Shown here: positions 17,534-27,100 of the stretch, piece by piece
How the letters are laid out: each line of letters begins with the position of its first letter
Numbering within the stretch: position 1 is the stretch's first letter
From: Lutibacter sp.
GTDB lineage: Bacteria > Bacteroidota > Bacteroidia > Flavobacteriales > Flavobacteriaceae
Reading direction: 5' to 3'
Assembly (NCBI GenBank): GCA_030683995.1
Contig: JAUXPH010000018.1
Coordinates: 1 to 35,671, forward strand
Length of the DNA: 35,671 nucleotides
Position numbers and translations under genes: made by a program
Notes under the pieces: model-generated
The model's input: only the letters and a program-made list of their open reading frames with translations
What the model was told of the DNA's origin: nothing
Databases searched by the model: none

Positions 17534-18571
17534 TTACGGTGCCGGATTTGGCTGCAGTTCGTGAATTTCGTCTATTTTTTTCAAGATTTCTTCGGAAAGC
17601 ACCACTTCAATACTTGAAATATTCTCTTTTAGTTGTTGTATTGTTGTTGCACCGATAATGGTGGAAGTCAAAAATGGCTGCTGATTTACAAAAGCCAAGG
17701 CCAAATGCGCCAAGCTCATTTTTAATTCCTTTGCCAATTCGGCATATTTTTGGACCAATACTTTTGATTGTTCGCTGCTGTATCTGGAATATGTTGGAAA
17801 CAAATTCAAACGAGAATTTTCTGCAGTGTTTTCAGTAAGGTATTTGCCGGATAATGTTCCGAAACCCAATGGTGAATAAGCCAATAAACCAACATTTTCA
17901 CGATGGGCAACTTCGGCCAAATTAATTTCAAATGTTCTGTTCAATAAGGAATACGGATTTTGGATGGTTTTGCATCGGGTTAAATGATGGTGTTTGCTTT
18001 CCTCCAAATGACGCATCAATCCCCAAGAAGTTTCATTGGAAACTCCGTAATGCCGAATTTTTCCTGCCGCAACAAATCCGTCCAAAACTTCTATGACTTC
18101 TTTAAAATTATCCTCCCATTTTTCATTGGCGTCATGTTTGTAATTCCGTTTTCCGAAATAATTGGTATTTCTTTCCGGCCAGTGCAATTGGTAAAGATCA
18201 AGGTAATCGGTTTGCAGGCGATTTAAACTTTTTTCCAAAGCATCTTGAAGCACTTCTTTTGAAAACCCTAAATTTTCTCGGAGATATTTAAAATAATCAT
18301 TGGGTCCCACAACTTTGGAAGCCACTACTAAATCTTCCCTTTTTTGATTTTTTAACCAGCTTCCTATAAATCCCTCGGTGCTTCCCTGCGTTTCTTTTTT
18401 CCCGGGAATTGAATACATTTCGGCAGTGTCAATAAAATTTACGCCTTTTTCAACCGCATAATTCAATTGTTCGTGAGCATCACTTTCCGTATTTTGTTGT
18501 CCGTAAGTCATAGTTCCCAAACAAATTTTACTCACTTTTATGTTGGTATTTGGTATGGTTGTATATTTCAT
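17534..18571 (-). CDS. tas: Aldo/keto reductase, Tas-like
   Basis: A 345-residue TIM-barrel NADPH-dependent oxidoreductase. It is strongly reminiscent of E. coli Tas along its whole length: KICLGTMTYGQQNTESDAH near the N-terminus, DTAEMYSIPG (Asp/Tyr of the catalytic tetrad), ETQGSTEGFIG, VASKVVGP (Lys), YQLHWPERNTNYFGK (His), IQNPYSLLNRTFE, and a C-terminus LQPNPAP. Tas-type proteins reduce aldehydes or ketones, but the physiological substrate is not settled. It is probably transcribed alone from a TAGTTTTG element at 18595-18602. The DNA between it and nrfH shows no clear terminator. Confidence 0.88.
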   Translation of the reverse strand: MKYTTIPNTNIKVSKICLGTMTYGQQNTESDAHEQLNYAVEKGVNFIDTAEMYSIPGKKETQGSTEGFIGSWLKNQKREDLVVASKVVGPNDYFKYLRENLGFSKEVLQDALEKSLNRLQTDYLDLYQLHWPERNTNYFGKRNYKHDANEKWEDNFKEVIEVLDGFVAAGKIRHYGVSNETSWGLMRHLEESKHHHLTRCKTIQNPYSLLNRTFEINLAEVAHRENVGLLAYSPLGFGTLSGKYLTENTAENSRLNLFPTYSRYSSEQSKVLVQKYAELAKELKMSLAHLALAFVNQQPFLTSTIIGATTIQQLKENISSIEVVLSEEILKKIDEIHELQPNPAP

Positions 18572-18594
18572 TTTATCAAAAATTTATGGAGTAT

Positions 18595-18602
18595 CAAAAC
18601 TA
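18595..18602 (-). promoter_or_regulatory. -7 element of tas-like gene
   Basis: Plus-strand CAAAACTA reads TAGTTTTG on the minus strand, a full TAnnTTTG match, 24 bases before the ATG at 18571. No clear -33 TTG is present. Confidence 0.45.
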
Positions 18603-18616
18603 ATCTTTTTAAGAAG

Positions 18617-18652
18617 AAAAAACGCTCTTGAAATTTTCAAAAGCGTTTTTTT
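18617..18652 (-). terminator. Intrinsic terminator after pgk
   Basis: AACGCTCTTGAAA and TTTCAAAAGCGTT form a stem with one mismatch, flanked by A and T runs. It lies 20 bases downstream of the pgk stop on the minus strand and upstream of the tas-like promoter. It would work in either direction. Confidence 0.8.
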
Positions 18653-18672
18653 ATCATTTTATGTTTAACGGG

Positions 18673-19860
18673 TTATTTCAGTATCGCTTCAATTCCCGGT
18701 AATACTTTTCCTTCTAAACTTTCCAACATCGCGCCGCCGCCGGTTGATACATAACTCACTTTGTCTTCAAAACCAAACTGTTTCACCGCCGCCACAGAGT
18801 CGCCACCGCCAACTAAAGAAAAAGTGCCATTTTTTGTGGCTTCAGCAATAGAATTTCCTAAAGCAATGGTTCCATTGGCGAAACTTTCCATTTCAAAAAC
18901 ACCTACAGGTCCGTTCCAAAGTATGGTTTTAGATTCCATAATCACCTTATGAAAAAGCTCCCTCGATTTTGGTCCGGCATCCAATCCTTGCCATCCATCA
19001 GGAATTTTATCGATATCACATATTTCCGTATTTGCGTTATTGTTAAAATCATCGGCTGCAATTACATCTACAGGAATATGAACCTGAACGCCTTTTTCTT
19101 TGGCTTTCTTTAAGATTTCAAGCGCCAATTCCTGTTTGTCGTCTTCACAAATAGAATTTCCAACTTGACCTCCAAGGGCTTTCACAAAGGTAAAACTCAT
19201 ACCTCCGCCTAAGATTAAATGATCAACTTTGTCTAAAATATTTTCGATAATCGTTATTTTTGAAGACACTTTTGCGCCTCCTAAAATTGCCAATACCGGT
19301 TTTTCACTGTCTTCCAACACTTTTTTGATGCTGATAATTTCTTGGGCCAACAAACTGCCGAAACATTTATTTTCGGGAAAGAATTTCGCCACAATAGTGG
19401 TAGAAGCGTGCGCTCTGTGCGCCGTTCCAAATGCATCATTTACATACACATCGCCTAATTTCGCAAGCTGCTCAGCAAATGCCTCATCGCCGTCTTCTTC
19501 TTCAGCATGAAAACGCAAATTTTCAAGCAACAAAACTTCGCCCATTTTTAAATCTTCTGAAGCTTTTTTCGCTACTTTCCCTACACAATCCGAAACAAAT
19601 TTCACGGGAACCCTAAGTATTTCAGAAACCTCATCAACAATATGGCCTAAAGAATATTTTGACTCAACGCCATTTGGCCTTCCCAAATGCGACATTAAAA
19701 TAACCGCACCGCCATCTTTTAAAATTTTATCAATTGTCGGTTTTGCGGCTTCAATTCTTGTGGCATCGGTCACCTTAAACTTATCATCTAACGGCACGTT
19801 GAAATCAACGCGAATCAGTGCTTTTTTATCCTTAAAATTAATGTCTTGTATTGTTTTCAT
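18673..19860 (-). CDS. pgk: Phosphoglycerate kinase
   Basis: A 395-residue glycolytic enzyme converting 1,3-bisphosphoglycerate and ADP into 3-phosphoglycerate and ATP. N-terminal substrate-binding blocks are [11 protein letters not shown] and MSHLGRPNG. The hinge and nucleotide parts are [19 protein letters not shown] and the C-terminal [13 protein letters not shown]. The frame extends to 19884, but the sequence before MKTIQDINF is not conserved and would start inside a perfect -7 element, so ATG 19860 is chosen. A strong terminator follows. Confidence 0.97.
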   Translation of the reverse strand: MKTIQDINFKDKKALIRVDFNVPLDDKFKVTDATRIEAAKPTIDKILKDGGAVILMSHLGRPNGVESKYSLGHIVDEVSEILRVPVKFVSDCVGKVAKKASEDLKMGEVLLLENLRFHAEEEDGDEAFAEQLAKLGDVYVNDAFGTAHRAHASTTIVAKFFPENKCFGSLLAQEIISIKKVLEDSEKPVLAILGGAKVSSKITIIENILDKVDHLILGGGMSFTFVKALGGQVGNSICEDDKQELALEILKKAKEKGVQVHIPVDVIAADDFNNNANTEICDIDKIPDGWQGLDAGPKSRELFHKVIMESKTILWNGPVGVFEMESFANGTIALGNSIAEATKNGTFSLVGGGDSVAAVKQFGFEDKVSYVSTGGGAMLESLEGKVLPGIEAILK

Positions 19861-19881
19861 CTCTAATAAAAATTTATACCA

Positions 19882-19889
19882 CAAATATA
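19882..19889 (-). promoter_or_regulatory. -7 element of pgk
   Basis: Plus-strand CAAATATA reads TATATTTG, a perfect and typical Bacteroidota -7 sequence, 21 bases before the ATG at 19860. No TTG at -33 is evident. Confidence 0.6.
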
Positions 19890-20024
19890 AGGGAATTTAG
19901 GCTTGGGGTTGTGGTTTTTTACGAAAGCGATTTCATTGCAAAGAGTTAAATGTTGATAAGTTATATGTTAAAAAAATTTAAGGGAATTTAATTTTTCTAA
20001 GATAAATGCCAAATAATAATTATA

Positions 20025-20100
20025 AAATCGCAATTCGAACAAAATTTGCATTTAACCGCAAAGCCCGCAAAGAAAATTCGCAAAGTGCGCAATTTTGTTA
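20025..20100. repeat. CGCAAAG-type intergenic repeat
   Basis: The words CGCAATTCG, TTTGCA, CCGCAAAG, CCGCAAAG and CGCAAAGTGCGC follow one another. Similar words occur at 4252-4292 and 28866-28910, always between genes, so I treat this as a member of a dispersed family. Confidence 0.55.
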
Positions 20101-20159
20101 TGGTTAACATTTGATTACGTCATTTACAAAATCAAAAATCGTGAATCGTAATTCAAACT

Positions 20160-20254
20160 GCGTTAAGGATAGAGTGGTCTGTTTGAGCTATTTTTTTGTT
20201 GCTTTTCGCAACTAAAAAAAGCGAGTAACGATAGCCCGACCCGCAGGGTAACGC
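20160..20254 (+). ncRNA. Structured intergenic element, Flavo-1-like
   Basis: The outer arms GCGTTA (20160) and TAACGC (ending 20254) pair. Inside, GTTGC-ttttc-GCAAC is extended by a T7/A7 run into a long hairpin. The tail ATAGCCCGACCC-gca-GGGT makes a small hairpin before closing. From memory, the signature of CGTTAAGGAT at the start and ATAGCCCGACCC...GGGTAACGCCC at the end is a common dispersed element of flavobacterial genomes. It resembles the Flavo-1 RNA motif. I cannot run a covariance search, so the name is tentative. Confidence 0.45.
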
Positions 20255-20365
20255 CCAAAATAATTATATAGAAATTACAATAATTATAAGAATTTAACCG
20301 AAAAAATTAAAAGATTGGGTTTGGAAAAGATTTAAAAAAAGAAAAAAAGTTTTACTTTCGCTTCA

Positions 20366-21505
20366 ATGGAATTTTCAGAAATTTTAGGACAGACGCATTT
20401 GAAAAATCACTTGATGAAATCGACCGATAACGGCCGTATTTCTCATGCGCAACTATTTATTGGCAAGGAAGGCACGGGAACTTTGCCGATTGCCATTGCC
20501 TATGCCCAATATATTTTGTGCAAAGGCAGCGGCGACGTGGAATCATGCAATTTGCGGTGTTCAAAATTAATGCATCCCGATTTGCATTTTGCATTTCCTG
20601 TGGCAACAAACGAAGTGGTTAAAACCAGGCCGGTAAGCAACTTGTTTTTGGAAGAATGGCGCAGTTTTGTGGCGTTAAATCCGTACGGAAATTTATTTGA
20701 ATGGCTGCAATCCATCGGCGTTGAAAACAAACAAGGCCAAATTGGCGTTGACGAAGCCGAAGAAATTGTAAAAGCCTTAAAACTGAAATCTTATGAAGGC
20801 GGTTTTAAAATTATGATTATTTGGATGGCCGAAAAAATGAACGCTTCCGCTTCAAACAAATTGTTGAAACTGCTTGAAGAACCACCTGAAAAAACGGTAT
20901 TTATTTTGGTTGCCGAAAATGAAGACCAAATTATATCAACCATAAAATCGCGTTGCCAGGTGTTGCATTTTCCATTATTGTCGGAAAATGACATTGTAAA
21001 AGGCTTGGTTGAAATGGAAGGAACCGACCCGCCAATTGCGAAACAAATTGCCATTCAGGCCGATGGCGATTTCAACAAAGCAATGCATTTATTGCACAAC
21101 GACACTTCCGACGAACAGTTTGAACAATGGTTTATCATTTGGGTGAGAGCCGCATTTAAAGCAAAGGGAAACGCCGCTGTTATCCAGGAACTTATTGGGT
21201 GGAGCGATACCATTTCAAAAACCGGAAGGGAAACCCAAAAACGATTTTTAAGCTATTGCCTGCAATTTTTTAGGCAGGCGTTATTGCTGAATTACAATGC
21301 GGATTCGCTGGTGTTTTTACAACCGAAAACGCCCAATTTCAACCTGGAAAATTTTGCACCTTTTGTGCACAGCGGCAATATTGTTGAAATTGACAAGGAA
21401 TTAAATGAAGCCATTTATCATATTGAAAGAAATGGTAGCGCCAAAATAATTTTGCTCGATTTGTCCATAAAATTAACCCGTCTTCTGCATATTAAAGAAG
21501 CCTAA
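20366..21505 (+). CDS. holB: DNA polymerase III subunit delta' (clamp loader)
   Basis: A 379-residue AAA+ clamp-loader subunit that helps load the beta sliding clamp. The nucleotide loop GKEGTGT (33-39) is degenerate, as usual for delta'. Cysteines at 52, 61 and 65 are what is left of the zinc module. NKLLKLLEEPPEKTVFIL and the sensor motif SRC (195-197) are clear. The C-terminal part is helical. It leads a likely operon with the DoxX-family gene and an unknown gene (gaps 15 and 10 bases). Confidence 0.92.
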   Translation: MEFSEILGQTHLKNHLMKSTDNGRISHAQLFIGKEGTGTLPIAIAYAQYILCKGSGDVESCNLRCSKLMHPDLHFAFPVATNEVVKTRPVSNLFLEEWRSFVALNPYGNLFEWLQSIGVENKQGQIGVDEAEEIVKALKLKSYEGGFKIMIIWMAEKMNASASNKLLKLLEEPPEKTVFILVAENEDQIISTIKSRCQVLHFPLLSENDIVKGLVEMEGTDPPIAKQIAIQADGDFNKAMHLLHNDTSDEQFEQWFIIWVRAAFKAKGNAAVIQELIGWSDTISKTGRETQKRFLSYCLQFFRQALLLNYNADSLVFLQPKTPNFNLENFAPFVHSGNIVEIDKELNEAIYHIERNGSAKIILLDLSIKLTRLLHIKEA

Positions 21506-21520
21506 AAACACTGAAAAATA

Positions 21521-21916
21521 ATGTCTATTTTCAACAATCATTCTGCCGAAATTTTGGTTTTGCTGTTTTTGATCATCACTTTTTTGCAATCGGGCATTGA
21601 TAAAATTACCGACTGGAAAGGAAATGTAGATTTTATTACCGGTCATTTTAAAAATTCACCGCTTCAAAAAACGGTTCCGTTATTGATGCTTACGGTGTTA
21701 ATTTTTGAAATTGCCGCAAGTATTTTAATGCTTATTGGCGGTTATTATATTTTTGCTGATGGTGATGGAACTGTAGCTAAAGTTGGTTTGGAATTCGCTG
21801 CCATTACTTTAATTATGTTGTTGATCGGACAGCGATTGGCGAAAGATTATGCCGGCGCTATGTCATTGGCCGTTTATTTTATTTTAACTATTTTCGGAAT
21901 CTATTTGTTGAATTAA
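21521..21916 (+). CDS. DoxX-family membrane protein
   Basis: A 131-residue protein with four hydrophobic segments (about 8-25, 50-72, 85-105 and 110-130). It has the family-like LFLIITFLQSGIDKITDWKG, where FL/SG-DK is the common DoxX pattern, with a short loop GHFKNSPLQ. DoxX-like proteins are small inner-membrane proteins of mostly unknown function, some tied to redox or thiol stress. It sits between holB and an unknown gene in the same direction. Confidence 0.8.
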   Translation: MSIFNNHSAEILVLLFLIITFLQSGIDKITDWKGNVDFITGHFKNSPLQKTVPLLMLTVLIFEIAASILMLIGGYYIFADGDGTVAKVGLEFAAITLIMLLIGQRLAKDYAGAMSLAVYFILTIFGIYLLN

Positions 21917-21926
21917 AACCTTAATC

Positions 21927-22451
21927 ATGAAATTATTAGGAATCGGATCTCGAATTAAACACGAGGAATTTGGATTGGGCGTGATAACCAATGTGAGCGC
22001 CAAAGACTATTGGGTGACTTTTATTGAAAACGGATTGGAAACCATTGCCATCGACAGCAAATTTGAAGTGATTGAATGTGTTGAAGATGAAGTGGATACC
22101 GTTAGTTTTTACGATGTTGAAACTACCTTAAAAAATATGCTGAAACAGTGGTCGGATATTTCTGAAGTCGTGCATTTGGGCGACCGATGGAAAGGCGGAA
22201 AATTAATTATGGAACCGAAAGACCCAAAATTAGCCAGTAAAGAAATTATGATTGATGTGTTTTTTCATAAAATTGTGATGGTAAGAGACCGATTGAGGGT
22301 GATGGAACAAAAAATAAATTCGAGTAAATTGGATGATCTGGATAAAGTTGATTTGCAACAATACATTACCCGAATTTACGGAAGTTTAACTACTTTCAAT
22401 ATTTTGTTTAAACTAAAAGAGCAACAATTTGAAGGTTCAAAATCGGAATAA
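21927..22451 (+). CDS. Conserved unknown with Tudor-like N-terminal domain
   Basis: A 174-residue protein I cannot name. The first about 48 residues (GIGSRIKHEEFGLGVITNV ... DYWVTFIENGLETIAI) resemble the small beta-barrel seen at the C-terminus of UvrD/PcrA helicases (G-x-R-V-x-H-x-x-F-G-x-G-x-V). That fold often contacts RNA polymerase or nucleic acid. The rest is mostly helical and charged (KNMLKQWSDISEVVHLGDRW, KIVMVRDRLRVMEQKI). Soluble, no signal peptide. It is the last gene of the holB operon, ending before a bidirectional terminator. Role unknown. Confidence 0.75.
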   Translation: MKLLGIGSRIKHEEFGLGVITNVSAKDYWVTFIENGLETIAIDSKFEVIECVEDEVDTVSFYDVETTLKNMLKQWSDISEVVHLGDRWKGGKLIMEPKDPKLASKEIMIDVFFHKIVMVRDRLRVMEQKINSSKLDDLDKVDLQQYITRIYGSLTTFNILFKLKEQQFEGSKSE

Positions 22452-22475
22452 TTCGAATTAAAAATAGTCAACCAT

Positions 22476-22513
22476 AAAAAAAGCCGGCCTAAAATTATTT
22501 TAGACCGGCTTTT
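22476..22513. terminator. Bidirectional intrinsic terminator
   Basis: AAAAGCCGGCCTAAAA and TTTTAGACCGGCTTTT pair with one mismatch around a short TTA loop, flanked by A and T runs on both sides. It separates the convergent holB operon and gdhA and should serve both. Confidence 0.85.
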
Positions 22514-22529
22514 GCATATTAAATGTATG

Positions 22530-23867
22530 TTAGATAATTCCTTGATCCAGCATCGCATCGGCAACTTTTATAAAGCCGGCGATATTTGCGCCTTTAACAT
22601 AGTTGATAAACCCGTCATTTTCAGTTCCGTATTTAGAACAAGCCGTATGGATAGAAGACATTATTTGGTGCAATTTTGCATCAACCTCTTCTTTTGTCCA
22701 GTTTAATTTCATGGCATTTTGTGACATTTCCAAACCAGACACGCCAACCCCACCTGCATTTGCTGCTTTACCAGGAGCAAATGGCAATCTGTTTTTATGG
22801 AATAAATCAACAGCTTCAGGAGTACAACCCATGTTTGATACTTCAACAATGTATTTTACGCCATTTTTAATCAATAATTTGGCATCCTCGCCGTCCAATT
22901 CATTTTGGGTTGCACTAGGCATTGCAATATCAACGGCAACTTCCCAAGGTTTTTTTCCCGAGAAAAATTTAGCTTCCGGAAATACTTCTGCGTAAGGAGA
23001 AACTATATCATTGTTTGAAGCTCTTAGCGCCAATAAATAATCAATTTTTTCGGCATCCAAACCTCTTTCATCATAAATATATCCGTCAGGGCCAGAAATG
23101 GTCACCACTTTACCGCCAAGTTCGGTAACTTTTAGGGCAACACCCCAAGCCACATTGCCAAACCCTGAAACAGAAACTGTTTTTCCTTTAAAAGTGTCGT
23201 TATTTGTTGAAAGCATTTCATTTGTGAAATACGTTGCGCCAAAACCTGTTGCTTCCGGTCTGATCAAACTTCCTCCCCAATTTAAACCTTTACCTGTGAA
23301 AACACCAGTATTTTCAAATTGCAGTTTTTTGTACATTCCGTACATAAAGCCAATTTCTCTACTGCCAGTTCCAATATCTCCGGCCGGTACATCTTGGCTA
23401 GGGCCAATAACGCGCCATAACTCTAACATAAAGGCTTGGCAAAAACGCATAATTTCAGCATCTGATTTTCCCTTCGGATTAAAATCAGATCCTCCTTTTG
23501 CGCCACCCATTGGCAAAGTTGTTAAAGCATTTTTAAATGTTTGCTCAAATCCCAAGAATTTAAGGATGCTTAAATTTACGCTTGGATGAAGACGAATACC
23601 GCCTTTGTATGGTCCAATTGCATTGTTATATTGCACTCGGTGTCCTAGGTTAATTTGAACATTCCCTTCATCATCAACCCAAGAAACCCTAAAAGTCAAA
23701 ATACGGTCAGGTTCAACCAATCTTTCAATAATTTTAGCGGCCTCATATTGAGGGTTTTCATCATAAATTGTTTGAATGGATTCTAACACTTCATGAACTG
23801 CTTGTAAGTACTCCTTTTCACCCGGATGTTTGGTTTCAAGGTTTGTCAATATATTTTTTACATTCAT
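22530..23867 (-). CDS. gdhA: NADP-type glutamate dehydrogenase
   Basis: A 445-residue hexameric glutamate dehydrogenase that assimilates ammonium into 2-oxoglutarate to give glutamate. The length and the block GGIRLHPSVN, the catalytic Lys124 in PMGGAKGGSDFNP, Asp164 in DVPAGDIGTGSRE, and the dinucleotide loop SGFGNVAWG all fit the NADP-dependent biosynthetic type. It is transcribed alone. It could use ammonium made by NrfA, although the genes are far apart and show no shared signal. Confidence 0.95.
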   Translation of the reverse strand: MNVKNILTNLETKHPGEKEYLQAVHEVLESIQTIYDENPQYEAAKIIERLVEPDRILTFRVSWVDDEGNVQINLGHRVQYNNAIGPYKGGIRLHPSVNLSILKFLGFEQTFKNALTTLPMGGAKGGSDFNPKGKSDAEIMRFCQAFMLELWRVIGPSQDVPAGDIGTGSREIGFMYGMYKKLQFENTGVFTGKGLNWGGSLIRPEATGFGATYFTNEMLSTNNDTFKGKTVSVSGFGNVAWGVALKVTELGGKVVTISGPDGYIYDERGLDAEKIDYLLALRASNNDIVSPYAEVFPEAKFFSGKKPWEVAVDIAMPSATQNELDGEDAKLLIKNGVKYIVEVSNMGCTPEAVDLFHKNRLPFAPGKAANAGGVGVSGLEMSQNAMKLNWTKEEVDAKLHQIMSSIHTACSKYGTENDGFINYVKGANIAGFIKVADAMLDQGII

Positions 23868-23921
23868 AATAATATAATTTAAACGTAGGTATAATTTATT
23901 AAATATTTAAATAATCAGGTG

Positions 23922-23929
23922 CAAAATTA
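23922..23929 (-). promoter_or_regulatory. -7 element of gdhA
   Basis: Plus-strand CAAAATTA reads TAATTTTG, a full TAnnTTTG match, with TTG 23 bases upstream (slightly long spacing). It is 55 bases before the ATG at 23867. Confidence 0.45.
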
Positions 23930-24012
23930 CAGATAATATATTAATTCTTAAACAAAAAAGGGGCAATAATTATTAATTTTCGCGTTTTTCTCAAACGTTT
24001 TCGTTGAACAAA

Positions 24013-24045
24013 TAAAAAAAGCGCAAAAAAGGTGATTTTTGCGCT
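24013..24045 (-). terminator. Terminator after the receiver/PPDK_N gene
   Basis: AGCGCAAAAA (24020-24029) and TTTTTGCGCT (to 24045) form a perfect 10-pair stem. On the minus strand it is followed by a run of seven T. It lies about 70 bases downstream of the stop of the 1010-1014-residue gene. Confidence 0.8.
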
Positions 24046-24094
24046 ATAAATTTTATTGAAATACCAATTTCTTTTACCTTTTAATTTTTAGAAC

Positions 24095-24114
24095 GGACAG
24101 GGCGCAACCTGTCC
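24095..24114. repeat. Small hairpin directly after a stop codon
   Basis: GGACAGG-gcgcaa-CCTGTCC is a perfect 7-pair hairpin. Its last base touches the stop codon (24115-24117) of the receiver/PPDK_N gene. There is no T tract, and a separate terminator lies further on, so it looks like an inserted palindromic repeat. Confidence 0.5.
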
Positions 24115-27100
24115 CTAAATAAAACCATCAGGAAGTTCGTCATCATTTAATTTTAAAGAGGTGTTTTGGACCTTATTCAATTTAAATCCTTCTTTAAAAA
24201 TGGCTGCTTTATTGCTTTTTCCCTCAATAATAACAGTGAGCGGTTCTTTAAAATGCACGTGTCTTAAATATTCATCATCATAACTCGCCCTTTGTTTATT
24301 TAAATACTCCAAATCGAAAAACCCATCATCAATAAAAGGGTTTATGGTTAGATAACCCACTTTAAATGAGGTTAAATTTTGGAAAAAATGTGTTCCCTGG
24401 CTTGGATCAATCCTAAAATTATTTAGACCGGCTTCCACAATTACTTTTGCTGATGCTATTTGGGGCCAAATCACAGGAATTCCCAACCATGGATCGCTTG
24501 AGCCCCATCTTCCGGGTCCCACTAAAATATAGTTTTTGTCTATTTCCGCAAATTTTTTATTAATTTGTTCAACTGCCGCCGCTATCTTTCTTGTGTTTGC
24601 CGAGTTGAACGTTTCGGGTTTAATATAAACAATATCGTGAATATTCTCATAATTTCCATTTCCCAAGGCCGATTCCGAGTAAATGATGGTGTCTTCAACA
24701 TTAAAGTCTTCCGGAAGTGTGCTCAAAGTTTCAATGCTCTCAATAATGGGCCTGATTTGCAAAAAACTAAATTCTTTAGGTTGTCCTTTTGGAACATCCA
24801 AATTCACCGCAAATTCCATTTCAATGGGATTTCGCATTTCACGTTGACCGATGCGCAATAAATCCTGTAAAATTTCAGGCAAAGGAAAGGTGTTGTATTT
24901 TAAAATATTGTCAAAAGTAATCACACGAATTCCGTCGTGTAACACGCCCGGTTTAATGATATTGTTTTGCAAATCGTAGGTTGAAGCCACAAATTTTAGC
25001 GAACCATGCTTTTCGGCATTTCTAATGGTAATTTTCTTTTTGTTGATGGCTTCGCTGGTTGAGGCAACATAACTGTCGGGATTCATATCCAATCCAAAGA
25101 AATATTGCTGTGTGTCGCGTTGCGTGGAACCCGGAGATGAGAGTTGCAGCACCTTTTTCGGATGGTAGGGTGAAAATCGCAAGGTATTTCCTCCGCCAAC
25201 AATAATTTCACCCAAACCTAAAGCAATATTTGCGGTTCCTTCATTGGGCAATTCCTGGTCAATCGGATAAAAATTGATGGAACGCGCCACTCCGGAAATG
25301 TTCGGATAATAAACATCATTATATTGTTTTCCGGTAACTTCCTGTAAAATAACCGCCATTTTATCCTCTTCAATGGTATGGGAAGTGGCTTTTAAATAGA
25401 CTTTACTGTTTTGAAAAAATGCAGATGCCATCACCGATTTAATGGCGCTGGCCACCATCTCAACCATTCTGGTTTTGTCGGTGTTTGGAATCATATAAGT
25501 CGCAAACACACCTGCAAAAGGCTGATAATGTGAATCTTCCAAAACGCTTGAGGAACGCACCGCTATTGGTGATTTGGTTACATTTAAAAAAACCCGAATG
25601 TCTTCCATCACCCATTTTGGCAATGATTTTGAGTTAAATTTATTTAAAATTTCTTCATCATCATTACAATTGGCCACAAATCCAATGAGGTCGTGTTTCT
25701 CCATAAACTCATCAAACACTTCCGTACTCAGCACCACGGTACGCGGTATGGAAATATTGACGTCTTTGAATTTATTGAACAATTTATGGCGTTTTAAAAA
25801 AGAATCAATAAACGCCAATCCACGTCCTTTTCCACCCAAAGATCCTTCCCCGATTCTTGCAAAACCCAAATATTCATCATACGTGTTTTTGCTGAATTTT
25901 GAAATAACGCCTCTAGATCTGTATATTCTGTAGGCTTTAATCGCTCTGATTAAAAAATCCCTGATTTCTTCAGGATCCTCAAAATCTTCATATTCTACAT
26001 TGCTGAATAAATTGGCCAAAGGAAAAAGCGCCCTCGATCTTAACCATTTTGAATATTCACTTCTTTTGGCGTGGTAAACTATGGAATCAAGTGTTACTGT
26101 AGTTAAAACTCTTTGAAAACTGTTTAAATCTTCCACGGTTGCCAAAACTTTCATTTGAATGGGATCCCAAAATTCAAAGGCCCCAAAAGAAAAATATTTG
26201 GTGATATATTTTTTTATTTCCTTCCCTAATGTTTCTGAATGTTTGTATAAAAATTTTCCTTTTAACTCTAGTGCTTTTTTCTCATTATTTTGATCGGAAG
26301 ATTGCACTAAAAATGGAAAATAGCGTTCATGACTTCTTACATATTTTAAAAATACAAACCCGGCTTCAGGATCTCGTTTTCCTTCTTTAAAATAACTTAC
26401 ATCTGAAATAACGCCCAACAAATTGTGTTTGTATTTTTCAAAAAGAAACAATCCTTCTTCATAATTTGTGGCCAGCAAAATTTTTGGCCGGCCTCGCATC
26501 AACATCATTGCCCTGTGTTCATTAAGGCCTTCCGACATAAATGAACGGGTTTGTTTTAAAATAATTTTATACATAATTGGCAAATACCTCGAATAAAATT
26601 TCAAGGAATCTTCCACCAGCAAAATAGCCTTCACGCCAATTTGATTGATGTCTTTTTCGGCATTCATCCGGTCTTCGGTAAGTTTAATAATCGCCAAAAA
26701 AATATCGACATTCCCGTTCCAGTGAAACACAAAATCGATAATTCCAGTATTTTCACTGAGCACTTTTTTCCTTAATTCAGAAGAATAATGACTAAGTGCC
26801 GCAATGGGAATGTTTGGAAAAGCTTCTTTGATCAATTTTGAAGTTTCAAAAGCCTTGATATTGCCAATGTCCAGCCAAGTGATCACCAAATCAATTTTAT
26901 CGGAATTCATCATCCCAATGGCCCTTTTGGCGGAGTTGGCGTGAATAAAACTTGGCGGATATCTTAAATTCAGCGCCATATATTCATTAAAAATTCGCTC
27001 ATCTATCCGTCCGTCTTCCTCCAACATATAAAAATCGTAGTTAGAGCAAACTATAAGCACTTTGTTAATTCTGTTTTGCATCAACTGGTTAAATGCAACC

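Larger units (their letters stand above)
19890..20365. other. Divergent pgk-holB intergenic region
   Basis: About 475 bases without a protein gene. Next to pgk lies its promoter. From 20025 a composite repeat begins with CGCAAAG-type words and runs into a folded element at 20160-20254. Close to holB a TACTTTCG (20353-20360) resembles a -7 element with one mismatch, six bases before the holB ATG, perhaps too close to be its main promoter. Confidence 0.55.

Noticed and set aside
23098-23589. 163-residue plus-strand frame
   Set aside because: Antisense to gdhA, which has full conservation. The product is proline-rich without any motif.
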